Under the pieces are notes generated by a model. The model did no database searches, had not been told where the DNA came from, and was given only the letters and a program-made list of their open reading frames with translations. This document shows positions 1 to 8,210 of a stretch of DNA of 51,319 bases, in pieces; position 1 is the stretch's first letter, and each line of letters begins with the position of its first letter. The position numbers and the translations under genes were made by a program. Source of the DNA: a virus; IMG/VR virus record IMGVR_UViG_3300029927_000112, positions 1 through 51,319 of that record; one strand, 5' to 3'.

Positions 1-21
1 TGGAAACACGGTGTGGTGCAT

Positions 22-122
22 GTTGCCGTGTATGTTGCTAATATTGTATCACGTTGCCGTGTATTATAATAGCTATCATACATGGTAACAGTATGTGCTA
101 GTATTGTTTAGCGTATGGATTT
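22..122. repeat. telomere-proximal repeat cluster, candidate protelomerase target
   Basis: A 12-base direct repeat GTTGCCGTGTAT occurs at 22-33 and 53-64. A box of the form GTATGT(T)GCTARTATTGT occurs at 29-47 and 91-108, and an inverted relative lies near the right end (about 51270-51287). An imperfect palindrome covers 53-89, centred on ATAGCTAT (69-76); its arms pair over about 17 of 20 positions with one 3-base bulge. In N15 the telomere site lies between the sop genes and telN, which is where this cluster would sit if the ends were joined. The arm repeats are seen; the role as telRL is inferred, and the exact cleavage centre is not established. Confidence 0.45.
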
Positions 123-196
123 TAAAGTTTTACGTACTTGTTTCTTAGTTTGTAAAATGAAGCTCATAAATTAAGGTGATGATGTAATTCCCTATA

Positions 197-265
197 GTTC
201 CGTTTTATCGTTAACCGTATTAAAAACCTTTAGATTCAATGGTAAAGCAGTATTTAAAACGGAAC
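197..265. repeat. 11-base perfect inverted repeat upstream of parA
   Basis: GTTCCGTTTTA at 197-207 is exactly inverted as TAAAACGGAAC at 255-265, separated by 47 bases. It lies between the telomere-proximal repeats and the parA promoter. It could be a partition operator, a centromere-like site or a protelomerase/ParB contact; nothing in the sequence decides between these. The rest of 120-340 is AT-rich and shows no supportable gene. Confidence 0.45.
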
Positions 266-339
266 GTGCATAAAAGTGGTACAAAGAATGGTATAAAAAC
301 AATATTGGTTGTCGTATTTAATCTACTCATACGAATTAA

Positions 340-372
340 TTGACAACTAGCATTTAAAGCGTAATATATAAT
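340..372 (+). promoter_or_regulatory. candidate promoter of parAB
   Basis: TTGACA at 340-345 is a consensus -35 element. An AT-rich stretch from 363 (AATATATAATA) offers a -10 at 17-18 bases spacing, with the best TATAAT (367-372) at a longer 21-base spacing. parA starts at 401. SopA-type proteins usually repress their own operon here. Confidence 0.45.
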
Positions 373-400
373 AAAAAATGACAATACAAGGGCAAGCGTA

Positions 401-1564
401 ATGGCGTTGAAAGATACATTAATGTCTGCATTCTCTAATGCTATACAAACAGCTGAATGGGTAGAGAAAAAGCAATTTGGCACTACTGACTATAGTGATA
501 GAAAAATACATCGACGATGGTCAATAACAGATGCTGCAAAGCTTATTGGTGTTACTAGACAAACAATTGATAAGGCTGAGCGTGCTGGCAGATTACCACC
601 GCCAGAGCGACGTGAAAGCGGTAGCAAATTGGGCTATACCATTTATCAAATAAATGAAATGCGCGCTTGTTTTGGTACTGCTCCGTATCGCAAGCCAGGT
701 GATGAACCACAAGTAATATCGGTGTGTGGCCACAAAGGTGGTGGCTGGAAAACTGCTACTGTTTGTCACTTTTCACAGTGGCTGGCATTACAGGGCTATA
801 GAACATTATTGGTTGACCATGACCCACAGGGCACTAGCAGTCTGTACCACGGTTTTACACCCATGCGAGTTAATGACGAAGAAACACTGCTCCCCTGGTA
901 CATGGGCGAGCAAAACGACTTAACTTATGCTATCAGTAATACTTACTGGCCCGGGCTTGATATCATTCCTTCTAACCCCTCTGTTGATAGCATAAAACTT
1001 GAATTGCCACGCATGGCTGAACGAGGTGAACTGCCTTATGCTCCACATTTAATGCTGCACGAAGGGCTAGAAACCATTAAAGATAATTATGATTTTATTT
1101 TGGTTGATGGCACGCCTGATTTGTCTGACATAACAATCAACATGGTTTTTGCCGCTGACCTAATTCTTTGCCCTACTCCTGCCGTTTTTGCTGACTACAT
1201 TAGCACCAGCCAATTTTTCAAAATGATGTTAGAAATGATTGACGATATTGACGATGACGGTTTTGAGCCAGACCTACGCGTATTAGTCACTCATTATGAC
1301 GGCAGAACAAATACCCAAAGCCACAAAATGGACGATATTATCAGAACTTCTTGGGCGGGCATGGTAATGAAAAATGTTATTCGTAAAACAGAAGAAGTGC
1401 CCAAAGCGCAACTTAATATGAGAACTGTTTTTGAGCAGGCCACCAGTGAGCGATCAAATCATGGCGCTTATAAAACCGCACTCGCTATTTTTGAGCCAGC
1501 GTTTGATGAAATCTTAAATGAATTGCTACTACCCAAGTGGCCATCTAAATTGGAGGTTAACTGA
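401..1564 (+). CDS. parA: ParA/SopA-type partition ATPase
   Basis: Plasmid partition ATPase of the type Ia (SopA/P1 ParA) family; it positions ParB-bound plasmid copies and probably represses its own operon. The 387 residues match the family's usual length. An N-terminal helix-turn-helix (about 38-75, ITDAAKLIGVTRQTIDKAE) precedes the deviant Walker A, KGGGWKTA (112-119), and the Walker A' motif DHDPQGT (139-145). In F SopA the corresponding P-loop is KGGVYKTS, so an aromatic residue before the lysine is a family trait. Similarity to SopA extends to the C-terminus (MRTVFEQA and the following region). It is followed immediately by parB, whose start overlaps the parA stop. N15 carries the same pair next to its telomere. 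Confidence 0.95.
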   Translation: MALKDTLMSAFSNAIQTAEWVEKKQFGTTDYSDRKIHRRWSITDAAKLIGVTRQTIDKAERAGRLPPPERRESGSKLGYTIYQINEMRACFGTAPYRKPGDEPQVISVCGHKGGGWKTATVCHFSQWLALQGYRTLLVDHDPQGTSSLYHGFTPMRVNDEETLLPWYMGEQNDLTYAISNTYWPGLDIIPSNPSVDSIKLELPRMAERGELPYAPHLMLHEGLETIKDNYDFILVDGTPDLSDITINMVFAADLILCPTPAVFADYISTSQFFKMMLEMIDDIDDDGFEPDLRVLVTHYDGRTNTQSHKMDDIIRTSWAGMVMKNVIRKTEEVPKAQLNMRTVFEQATSERSNHGAYKTALAIFEPAFDEILNELLLPKWPSKLEVN

Positions 1565-2529
1565 TGAAAGCAGGCAGCTTTGATATTTCCGATCTTGCTA
1601 ACTCATTAGATGATAAGGCCGCTAGCATTGCTAAAGTTAGCACTCCGGCGGTTAGACGTCAAAAATCAACACGTTTAACAACCGGCAGCGTCCTCAAAAA
1701 AATGATACTGGGCAACCAACGTATTTTTTATCATGAAATAGTTGAGGTGGGATCAGTTGAAAGGCGCACTAGTGTTTTTGATTTAAACGAACGTGATCAA
1801 GAGCTGCTAAACGAACATGGCGTAGCCGATATTCTTCCTACAATTAAGCGTAATAAGCGAAATGATTTTGAAGCATATGCCCGTAAAATTGGCAATAACT
1901 TTGAATTAGCAGACGGTTCTCGTAGACGACGAGCCTGTGTTTTAGGTAAAGCGGCTTTGTTATTATGGGTTTGTGATGATTTAACTGACCGAGAAATGGA
2001 ATATTTATCTGACACAGGTAATGATCATAAACAAGCATCTGTTTATGAGCGCGGCCTAAAATACAACCGCTGGCTTGAGTCGGGCCGCTTTACTAGTGCA
2101 TCAGATATTGAACGTGAAAAAGGCGTTGCCAGACGAACAGTTACTCGTTGTATGAATGCCGCTAAACTGCCTAAATTTTTAGTTGAAGCGTTTAGAACCC
2201 CTAACGATATGAGTGTTGAATCGTCGGTAAAACTGCATGACGTAGTCACCAAAAACACTATTGATATTGAAATATTAAAAAAACGCGCTGAAGCACAAAA
2301 ACTTTATTGGGATAGCACTAGTTACTCGGGTGCTGAAATAACTAAACGCATTGTTGCACCGGTTATTAACCCCAATGACAAAAGAAATAATAAAAAGTCA
2401 GCTTGGTTAATTAAAGATAAAATTAAAATGACTCGAACTAAAACGGGCATTCTTTATGAACTACCGGGATTAACCGACGATCAACAAAATAAAGTAGATG
2501 GATTTTTAAAAGAATTACTGAAGAAGTAA
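1564..2529 (+). CDS. parB: ParB/SopB-type centromere-binding protein
   Basis: DNA-binding partner of ParA, 321 residues as expected for SopB-like proteins. The N-terminus (about 1-60) is the probable ParA-contact region. The ParB/Srx core lies at about 70-170, with a basic ADGSRRRRACVLGK segment. A central HTH follows (about 180-215, TSASDIEREKGVARRTVTR), then a C-terminal dimerisation region. It is translationally coupled to parA by a one-base stop/start overlap. Its centromere was not identified; in N15 the sites are dispersed over the genome. Confidence 0.93.
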   Translation: MKAGSFDISDLANSLDDKAASIAKVSTPAVRRQKSTRLTTGSVLKKMILGNQRIFYHEIVEVGSVERRTSVFDLNERDQELLNEHGVADILPTIKRNKRNDFEAYARKIGNNFELADGSRRRRACVLGKAALLLWVCDDLTDREMEYLSDTGNDHKQASVYERGLKYNRWLESGRFTSASDIEREKGVARRTVTRCMNAAKLPKFLVEAFRTPNDMSVESSVKLHDVVTKNTIDIEILKKRAEAQKLYWDSTSYSGAEITKRIVAPVINPNDKRNNKKSAWLIKDKIKMTRTKTGILYELPGLTDDQQNKVDGFLKELLKK

Positions 2530-2530
2530 A

Positions 2531-2555
2531 TTAATAGGCTGCGTCAACAGCCTAT
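2531..2555 (+). terminator. hairpin after parB
   Basis: ATAGGCTG and CAGCCTAT are perfectly complementary around a 6-base loop just after the parB stop. No strong T run follows, so it may only attenuate or stabilise the parAB message. Confidence 0.45.
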
Positions 2556-2609
2556 CAACCGCTTTAGCGTCAACTAAAGCAACATAACTAAACCTGTGAG
2601 GAAATAACT

Positions 2610-2750
2610 ATGTCTAATGAGCAATTTAACACATTGAGATCAATGCCACTACAAAAACTGTTACTGCAGCCCAAGCGAACAATTCATTTGTTTATTTTGG
2701 AATACCCATTGCTGAATAAATTCGCGTGTTTTTCTGGTCACACTAAATAA
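2610..2750 (+). CDS. small hypothetical protein (46 aa)
   Basis: ATG at 2610 follows GTGAGGAAATAACT, a good ribosome-binding site, and the frame stays open to TAA at 2750, just before the next gene's own Shine-Dalgarno. The product starts MSNEQFNTLRSMPLQKLLL and is basic with a hydrophobic middle. No family was recognised. The tight fit between parB and the next gene is the main support. Confidence 0.5.
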   Translation: MSNEQFNTLRSMPLQKLLLQPKRTIHLFILEYPLLNKFACFSGHTK

Positions 2751-2761
2751 GAGGAGTACTC

Positions 2762-2998
2762 ATGAAAAACAAACTAATTGATTTAAACAACCACTTATTC
2801 GCGCAACTAGAAAGACTGAGCGATGAAAGTATAAAAAAAGATAAATTAGAAAAAGAAATTGCCCGAAGTAAAGCCATCACCAGTGTTTCAAAAGAAATTA
2901 TTGGTAATGCACAACTGGTTCTTGATGCACAAAAATTTCAAGTAGATTGTGGTGTAATCACTGGTGCTAAAATTCCTAAGATGTTGGAGGATAATTAA
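2762..2998 (+). CDS. small phage protein, partner of the HNH gene
   Basis: 78 residues, mostly helical and charged, preceded by AGAGGAGTACTC as Shine-Dalgarno. It ends two bases before the HNH gene, so the two are almost certainly co-translated. The end of the sequence (DCGVITGAKIPKMLEDN) looks folded rather than random. No function is assigned. Confidence 0.7.
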   Translation: MKNKLIDLNNHLFAQLERLSDESIKKDKLEKEIARSKAITSVSKEIIGNAQLVLDAQKFQVDCGVITGAKIPKMLEDN

Positions 2999-3000
2999 TT

Positions 3001-3786
3001 ATGCCTAAAGTTGCCTTTCGTTATACCGACGAACATGTTGAATTTTTACGTGCCGGCTATATGAAAATGGGCGTTATAAAATTAGCCGCTGCGTTTAACA
3101 GAAAATTTAATTTAGATAAATCATCAACACAAATTCATGGTCTGTTAAAAGCCAGAAAAATCAAGTGTGGCCGTGGCACCGGCGAATTAATGAAAGGCAA
3201 ATCTAAAATTGTAAATGAAGTTCAGCTTCAATGGATTAAAGATAATTGCGCTAATTATAGTCGCGTTGAGCTCACTAAAAAGTTTAACGATAAATTCAAT
3301 AAAACTTTGAAAAAAAATCAAATAGTCGCATTAGTAAAAAACAATAAGATGCACTCTGGTAGAACTGGCTACTATAAAAAAGGCAACGTTCCATGGTCAG
3401 CAGGTAAAAAAGGGTTGGGTATATTAAAAGCTAACTCAGGTTCATTTAAAAAAGATAGAGTTCCGCATAATTGGGTCCCTGTTGGCTCAGAACGAATTAA
3501 CACACTTGGCTACCATGATAAAAAAGTAGCTGAGCCTAATGTGTGGGTTGGTAAGCACATATTGCTGTGGGAAAAACATAATGGCCCAGTGCCCATTAAT
3601 CACAACATAAGATTTATTGATAATGACCAGGGGAATATTACCATTGAAAATTTACTCTTGGTTAATAAATCAGAACATCAATATTTAACAATCAACAATC
3701 TGAAAGAACAACCCAATGAGCTAAAACCAACCATTATTCTTTTATCTCGTGTTCAAGCGAAAACTAGCGCGTTAAGTAGCAGCTAA
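3001..3786 (+). CDS. HNH endonuclease (HNH_3 type)
   Basis: 261 residues. The N-terminal 120 residues carry two similar helical, basic segments with the pattern of tandem small DNA-binding domains (AAAFNRKFNLDKSSTQIHGLL and ELTKKFNDKFNKTLKKNQIVAL). The HNH core lies at about residues 180-235: GKHILLWEKHNGPVPINH followed by FIDND and ITIENLLLV, the usual H...N...NL pattern of phage homing-type nucleases. Such genes commonly spread between phages as free-standing homing endonucleases; that role here is inferred. Confidence 0.85.
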   Translation: MPKVAFRYTDEHVEFLRAGYMKMGVIKLAAAFNRKFNLDKSSTQIHGLLKARKIKCGRGTGELMKGKSKIVNEVQLQWIKDNCANYSRVELTKKFNDKFNKTLKKNQIVALVKNNKMHSGRTGYYKKGNVPWSAGKKGLGILKANSGSFKKDRVPHNWVPVGSERINTLGYHDKKVAEPNVWVGKHILLWEKHNGPVPINHNIRFIDNDQGNITIENLLLVNKSEHQYLTINNLKEQPNELKPTIILLSRVQAKTSALSSS

Positions 3787-3858
3787 GGTGAGCTTAATCT
3801 AAAAGGTAAATCTAGTAAAAAATTTAAACAACAATTAAACAATAAAAAGGATTTAAAA

Positions 3859-4302
3859 ATGAAATATATCGACCACTTTGATTTACAAGAAATGGCTGGC
3901 TTAGTTTGTGGTATGACGGATGAAGAAAGTGATGCCGTCATTAATGATGATGAAGATTTTGACACGCCATTATTAGATAAACTTAATGTTGATTTTGACC
4001 AATTTAAAGCCGTGGTAGAAGCGGTGTTGAATAATGATTTATTGAAAATTGGTTGTTCTCCCCTGACAGGAAAGGTTTATTTAGGCTTGCAAAGAACTAA
4101 TATGTGGGTTGGCCATAAAGCAGATATTACCTCAGACTTTATTCAAGTGATGGAGCATAAATTCCCGATCAACACATCTGTATCTATTAGTGTTGAAGGT
4201 GTAAATAAGTTTAGGTTTTTAACGCTAGGCATGGATAAAAAAATAACGGTAAACGGTAAAGACCCTTTCGTAAAAGAAAATGTTATAGAGGATGATAAAT
4301 AA
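3859..4302 (+). CDS. hypothetical protein (147 aa)
   Basis: Acidic protein with a clear Shine-Dalgarno (AAAAAGGATTTAAAA) before ATG 3859. The N-terminus is helical and rich in Asp/Glu (about residues 15-45); the C-terminal half (VSISVEGVNKFRFLTLG) looks like beta structure. The stop overlaps the start of the following gene (TAATG), indicating coupling. I do not recognise a family. Confidence 0.7.
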   Translation: MKYIDHFDLQEMAGLVCGMTDEESDAVINDDEDFDTPLLDKLNVDFDQFKAVVEAVLNNDLLKIGCSPLTGKVYLGLQRTNMWVGHKADITSDFIQVMEHKFPINTSVSISVEGVNKFRFLTLGMDKKITVNGKDPFVKENVIEDDK

Positions 4303-4649
4303 TGCCTAAAACTTTTATTTGCATCGAAGATGGCAACGGTCCTGATGAATTTAAACAAGCTGGCGAACAAGGGCGATTACAGTGTAATTCGTCTATTGGC
4401 TATATTGATTTATCTGCAGACGATTTTACTTATTTAAGAAATAATGTGGAGTACCGGATCAAACCGGATATCGAAATCGACAAAATCAATAAAATGTCTC
4501 AATTAGAAATGGCGCGATTATGTCGAAATGCGCCTGTTGGTCATATCTATTTTAACACTTCAAAACATTACCATGAAATATTTCAAAAACGATTTAAAGA
4601 ACTCGGTGGCTTTACACCTAGCATTAGTAAACAAATTGGCTGGAATTAA
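4302..4649 (+). CDS. conserved phage/plasmid protein of unknown function (115 aa)
   Basis: The C-terminal half (LEMARLCRNAPVGHIYF, then FQKRFKELGGFTPSISKQIGW) is a pattern seen widely in small phage and plasmid proteins, where an Asn/Ala-Pro-x-Gly-His motif and a terminal 'GG-TP-SK-IGW' motif recur. Its biochemical role is not known to me. Translation is coupled to the upstream gene by a one-base overlap. Confidence 0.75.
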   Translation: MPKTFICIEDGNGPDEFKQAGEQGRLQCNSSIGYIDLSADDFTYLRNNVEYRIKPDIEIDKINKMSQLEMARLCRNAPVGHIYFNTSKHYHEIFQKRFKELGGFTPSISKQIGWN

Positions 4650-4661
4650 CAAGGAGTGAAC

Positions 4662-5102
4662 ATGTCAGAATTAACCCGACCACAATACAATGCTTATAGT
4701 AACTTATGTGACTTTGGTGGACCTGCTACTAGCAAACAATTAGGTACTACTGTCAAAACTATGCAAACATTAAAACAAAAAGGCATGGTGAAAAATGTAC
4801 AGGCCTTTGGTGATGATAGTGTTTTAGGTGTTGAGCATAAAAATATTCAATGGATTGTAGATTGTAGTGCTATCGAACCTGGTATACGTAACGCGATGAC
4901 TAAGAATTCAAGTGAAAAGCCTGATAAGTTTCAAGTTACTTTTGGCGAAGATCAATATAAAGACTTTAAAACATGGCAAGAAGCCAACAATTTCATGGAA
5001 CAAAAGCCAAATTCAACACTACGTGTCTTTAATGCCAATAGTGTTGAAATAGAAAGTTTAAAAGGCGGTTGGTATATTGTAGACACTGAACCACCTTTTT
5101 GA
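4662..5102 (+). CDS. hypothetical protein with winged-helix-like N-terminus
   Basis: ATG 4662 sits seven bases after AAGGAG, which decides against the in-frame GTG six bases earlier. Residues 5-45 (LTRPQYNAYSNLCDFGGPAT then LKQKGMVKNV) resemble the small winged helix in which a phage protein reads a gapped 'new copy versus old copy' DNA-binding pattern. The C-terminal part (about 85-146) has a short alpha/beta pattern. The function is unknown; a small transcriptional role is possible. Confidence 0.65.
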   Translation: MSELTRPQYNAYSNLCDFGGPATSKQLGTTVKTMQTLKQKGMVKNVQAFGDDSVLGVEHKNIQWIVDCSAIEPGIRNAMTKNSSEKPDKFQVTFGEDQYKDFKTWQEANNFMEQKPNSTLRVFNANSVEIESLKGGWYIVDTEPPF

Positions 5103-5120
5103 TTGTTATTACTAACAAAA

Positions 5121-5155
5121 CCCAAAGCGATCACTTAACAGTAGTCGCTTTTTTA
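5121..5155 (+). terminator. rho-independent terminator
   Basis: AAAGCGA and TCGCTTT pair around a 14-base loop and are followed by TTTATT, downstream of the last gene of the 3859-5102 set. Confidence 0.65.
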
Positions 5156-5194
5156 TTATCAAATTTAAAATAATTAAATTTTATTGAATAAAGG

Positions 5195-5223
5195 CTTTAC
5201 TTAAATAAATAAAGGGCTATACT
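5195..5223 (+). promoter_or_regulatory. candidate promoter for the 5269-6350 genes
   Basis: CTTTAC (5195-5200), 17 bases, then TATACT (5218-5223). It lies between the terminator and the next gene, 46 bases upstream of its start. Confidence 0.55.
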
Positions 5224-5268
5224 ATATTCAAAGGTTAGGAAGTCACCAAGCCAAACGGAGATAGCATC

Positions 5269-5673
5269 ATGAATAAATCACAAGGGTTTTCAATTTTCAA
5301 ACTTAATAATGAATCAGATAAGTTTATCATTGGTGTTGACTCTGTTTTTTCTTATGTTGATTCAGAGGATGAAGCTAATGAAATTTATAAGCTGATAAAC
5401 GTCGAGAATGATTGTTTTGGTAGTTTAGTTATAATCCCACCAAAACACTATAACCATGGCAATACCGATGCCAGTGTTTATGTTAGTTGCGACAATATCT
5501 ACAAGTACATCAATGAGCAAAGGGCCAGATATAATTTAAAAATAGAAGCCGCCGAGGCGTATGCCTCTCAAGCAGATGACCCTTGGGCTTTATTTGAACA
5601 GGATAACGACGATATTGAAAGCCCTAAAAATAAGTTTATTGCTGATTACATAGCTAAAAAACAAACTTTATAA
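5269..5673 (+). CDS. hypothetical protein (134 aa)
   Basis: Acidic, single-domain-looking protein. The start is supported by ACGGAGATAGCATC. Residues 1-60 have an alternating strand/helix pattern with an acidic loop (SYVDSEDEANEIYKL), and the C-terminus carries an Ala/Glu-rich helix. I recognise no family. It is likely co-transcribed with the next two genes. Confidence 0.65.
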   Translation: MNKSQGFSIFKLNNESDKFIIGVDSVFSYVDSEDEANEIYKLINVENDCFGSLVIIPPKHYNHGNTDASVYVSCDNIYKYINEQRARYNLKIEAAEAYASQADDPWALFEQDNDDIESPKNKFIADYIAKKQTL

Positions 5674-5739
5674 AGTTTTCAATAAAACGCAAAATAAAAA
5701 AGTTATGAACAAAATTGAAATTTACATGGAGATAACATA

Positions 5740-5988
5740 ATGAATAGCAAACAATTTAGAGAATTAAAAAACAAAATAAAAAATGGAACTGCTGTTGGTA
5801 AAGATATTGTAGGTGCCGTGGTAAACGAGATTTTAGAATGTATTGATCAAGGGGGTATAACAAAAATATCAGAAGTTAGTAACTGTGTTGACGTGGAAAT
5901 ACAAGAGCTTTTTGGAGAAAGTAGGCGCGCATTATCAGCACAAGTGATGTCTAAATTAGACGATAAATTAATAGTAAAAAAAGCTTAA
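5740..5988 (+). CDS. hypothetical small helical protein (82 aa)
   Basis: Starts after TGGAGATAACATA. It is helical throughout, with a central ISEVSNCVDVEIQELFGESRR segment that could be a helix-turn-helix. The stop overlaps the ATG of the next gene (TAATG), so the two are probably made together as a regulatory pair or as an antitoxin/toxin-like unit; no toxin was recognised. Confidence 0.65.
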   Translation: MNSKQFRELKNKIKNGTAVGKDIVGAVVNEILECIDQGGITKISEVSNCVDVEIQELFGESRRALSAQVMSKLDDKLIVKKA

Positions 5989-6350
5989 TGCAAGGCGGTA
6001 AGCGAACAGGGGCTGGTCGCCCCACCATCGCGCACGAACTCAAAAAGAAACCCGTAAACCTTAAAATACCAAACTGGTTAAATGATTGGCTAGACGAACA
6101 GCCAGAAAGTAAAATATCATTGATTGAAAAAGCGTTAATGCAGCAATACAGCTTAACTGCTCCTGACGTTTCGCCAACTTGGTTTGATGGCTTATCAGTT
6201 AGAAATATAGACGGGTTAAATCGTTTGCAGCTTTATAGTCTACCTAAAGTTAAAAAATTGGTTAATGATGTCAGTTATAGCTTTCCGGTTGACAGCAATA
6301 TGGGCAGTAAAAGCAAAGCAGAAATTAAAAATCATATAGATAACCTTTAA
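5988..6350 (+). CDS. ribbon-helix-helix-like DNA-binding protein
   Basis: 120 residues. The start GGKRTGAGRPTIAHELKK, then VNLKIPNWLNDWLDEQ and SLIEKALMQQY, follows the pattern of phage/plasmid ribbon-helix-helix proteins: a basic GAGRP tail, one strand, and two helices. The C-terminal 60 residues are an extra domain of unknown role. It is coupled to the upstream gene. A local transcriptional repressor is the most likely function. Confidence 0.65.
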   Translation: MQGGKRTGAGRPTIAHELKKKPVNLKIPNWLNDWLDEQPESKISLIEKALMQQYSLTAPDVSPTWFDGLSVRNIDGLNRLQLYSLPKVKKLVNDVSYSFPVDSNMGSKSKAEIKNHIDNL

Positions 6351-6365
6351 CCATCTAGATCAAAA

Positions 6366-6392
6366 AAAAGGCCGCTAATTCAGCGGCCTTTT
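6366..6392. terminator. bidirectional terminator between accessory and tail operons
   Basis: AAAAGGCCGCT and AGCGGCCTTTT form a perfect 11-base stem with a 5-base loop. The stop codons of convergent genes lie on either side, so it serves both strands. Confidence 0.9.
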
Positions 6393-6402
6393 ACTCAGTT
6401 AA

Positions 6403-6753
6403 TCAGTTTACTAGTTCGTTTTCACCTGCAGACATAAACGCGGGGTGATTAGCTTCCAACCACTTGCCCTGAGCCTTAGTCATTATAATTAGCTTGCCTG
6501 TAAACTCCTGAGCTAGGGCGTTATCAACAATTGATTTAAATTGCTCATGTGTTGCACCGTTCTCACCTGTTTCGTCTAGCCCTGCTAGATATAAATCCAG
6601 TGTTTCACCATCAAAATTCTTAGGTGCAGCACCGACTACATAAAACTCCCCGTGCATCGCTGCTTTTGGGAACATAGTTAACACTGTTAATTGCGGGCTA
6701 TGTTCAAGATTTGACTCAGCAAAGGTTTTTTCTTGTGCGTAGTATAATTTCAT
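6403..6753 (-). CDS. tail-fibre-operon protein of unknown function (116 aa)
   Basis: Last gene of the virion operon. It begins MKLYYAQEKTFAESNLEHSP and contains a central strand-rich part (GEFYVVGAAPKNFDG). Its stop precedes the terminator, and its start overlaps the stop of the large fibre gene. A fibre chaperone or a small capping protein is possible from position only. Confidence 0.65.
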   Translation of the reverse strand: MKLYYAQEKTFAESNLEHSPQLTVLTMFPKAAMHGEFYVVGAAPKNFDGETLDLYLAGLDETGENGATHEQFKSIVDNALAQEFTGKLIIMTKAQGKWLEANHPAFMSAGENELVN

Positions 6754-8210
6754 TATGCTATCTCGATAATTTGAGGGATAGTTGCAGGGTCAGTGGCAAC
6801 CCATTGAGTTTCATCAGCAGATAATTCGTGTTTTTTAGGTTGATTTTCTGTTGTGTTTACGGCGGTTAGTGCGTTGCCTTGAATTTCGCGGATTGAGATT
6901 AGCCTGACAGTGCCATTTGATATTGATGATGTACTTCTTATTCTTGTTGAGCCAGAATTCCCAGCGATACATATAACAGTGTGTAGACCAACTGATAAAG
7001 GTAAAATAACGTCTTCGCCACCCTTAACTCTAACTTTAAATCCTCCTGAGGTTAGTTCTGTTATTTCTACACTAACTTCCACGGCGTCACCAACACTGTA
7101 CGCTGTGTCTAAGTGATTTACTTCGGTATTTGATGCTCCTGAAATTCTAGTATAGGACCCATCTAAATTGTCAACCCAGTCTGCTTGTATTGACGTAAAT
7201 GCAACGAGAGTGTTAGCCCCAAAAGTCGTCCCTTTGCTGTACTCAATATTTCTACCAGCTTGTACGTGGTCGTAGTTAGTGATTTCTCGGATTGAAACAT
7301 CAGATACTGTCCCTGTAAAAATATTCTTAGAGAACCATAAACCACCCCCGCTACCCGTTGTAACTGTTAGAGCATGACTCCCTGTTGCGAGATTGGTTGC
7401 TACTGTTATATTATTGCTACTAGCGCCACGAGTAAATAAGTTCAATCCACTGCTCGCAGTAACATCAACGTCAAACGTAACAAAATAAGTAGTGTTTGGT
7501 TTAGGTGCATTTATATCTATATAGAGTAAACCACAATCACCCGAAGTGGGTGTCGTTTTAGTATATGAATTATCACCATTGTCCACCCACGAACCAGTCA
7601 ACCTTGTTGGGGGATTACCCCACAGCTCACCACCAAACGTATACAAATCGTCAACAGGTGCATTACCCAATGTCCACTCAGTTACGATAGGGTTCTGTGG
7701 GTCAGCTAAATCTGTGAATTTTGGGGTAGCTAAGGTGTCGTTGTAGAAAAACGATACTAAATTATAAAACGCCCCTATCACATTAAATATCACATCGCCT
7801 TGCCGTGTCTTTGCACCCTTACTTACACCCGATATAATAAGCTGGATTAATGAGCCAGTCCTAACTAGTTTTAGCTTAAACATTTCACCCTGCTGTATCG
7901 CTGATAAAGCTGAACCCCATTTTACACCTGATAATTCAACATCATTATTATCATAAAACACAAGTAGACGTTCTAGGCTACCACCAGTATCAGATGAAAC
8001 GGAGTGTAAGCTTACCCCTCGCACTAACTCAATCTCTGTCTCAAAATCACCAGTAAACACAATAGGCTTCGCCAACCTATAATACTGCGCAAGCGTCGAA
8101 TCTAGTGATGTAAAATAACGGGTGATTGCTTTTGACACTGCTGACAAAGCAAAATGGCCTTGTAAGCCCACCATGCTGCCCGCTGCAAAGTGGCCTTGTA
8201 AGCCAGTCAT
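6753..8210 (-). CDS. receptor-binding/fibre protein with carbohydrate-binding-like domains
   Basis: 485 residues. The N-terminus contains a repeated heptad GLQGHFA (about residues 3-9 and 15-21), encoded by a 21-base near-duplication. The body is beta-rich. Two segments (about 200-310 and 335-440) start with GSWVDNGDNSYTKT and ADWVDNLDGSYTRI and look like two copies of a carbohydrate-binding-module-like fold, each ending in VSIREI or LISIREI. Such domains in distal fibre genes usually bind surface sugars. Adhesion to the host envelope is inferred. Confidence 0.7.
   Translation of the reverse strand: MTGLQGHFAAGSMVGLQGHFALSAVSKAITRYFTSLDSTLAQYYRLAKPIVFTGDFETEIELVRGVSLHSVSSDTGGSLERLLVFYDNNDVELSGVKWGSALSAIQQGEMFKLKLVRTGSLIQLIISGVSKGAKTRQGDVIFNVIGAFYNLVSFFYNDTLATPKFTDLADPQNPIVTEWTLGNAPVDDLYTFGGELWGNPPTRLTGSWVDNGDNSYTKTTPTSGDCGLLYIDINAPKPNTTYFVTFDVDVTASSGLNLFTRGASSNNITVATNLATGSHALTVTTGSGGGLWFSKNIFTGTVSDVSIREITNYDHVQAGRNIEYSKGTTFGANTLVAFTSIQADWVDNLDGSYTRISGASNTEVNHLDTAYSVGDAVEVSVEITELTSGGFKVRVKGGEDVILPLSVGLHTVICIAGNSGSTRIRSTSSISNGTVRLISIREIQGNALTAVNTTENQPKKHELSADETQWVATDPATIPQIIEIA

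Noticed and set aside
220-483. Minus-strand frame overlapping the parA start
   Set aside because: Crosses the parA promoter and coding start, has no ribosome-binding site and a composition unlike its neighbours.
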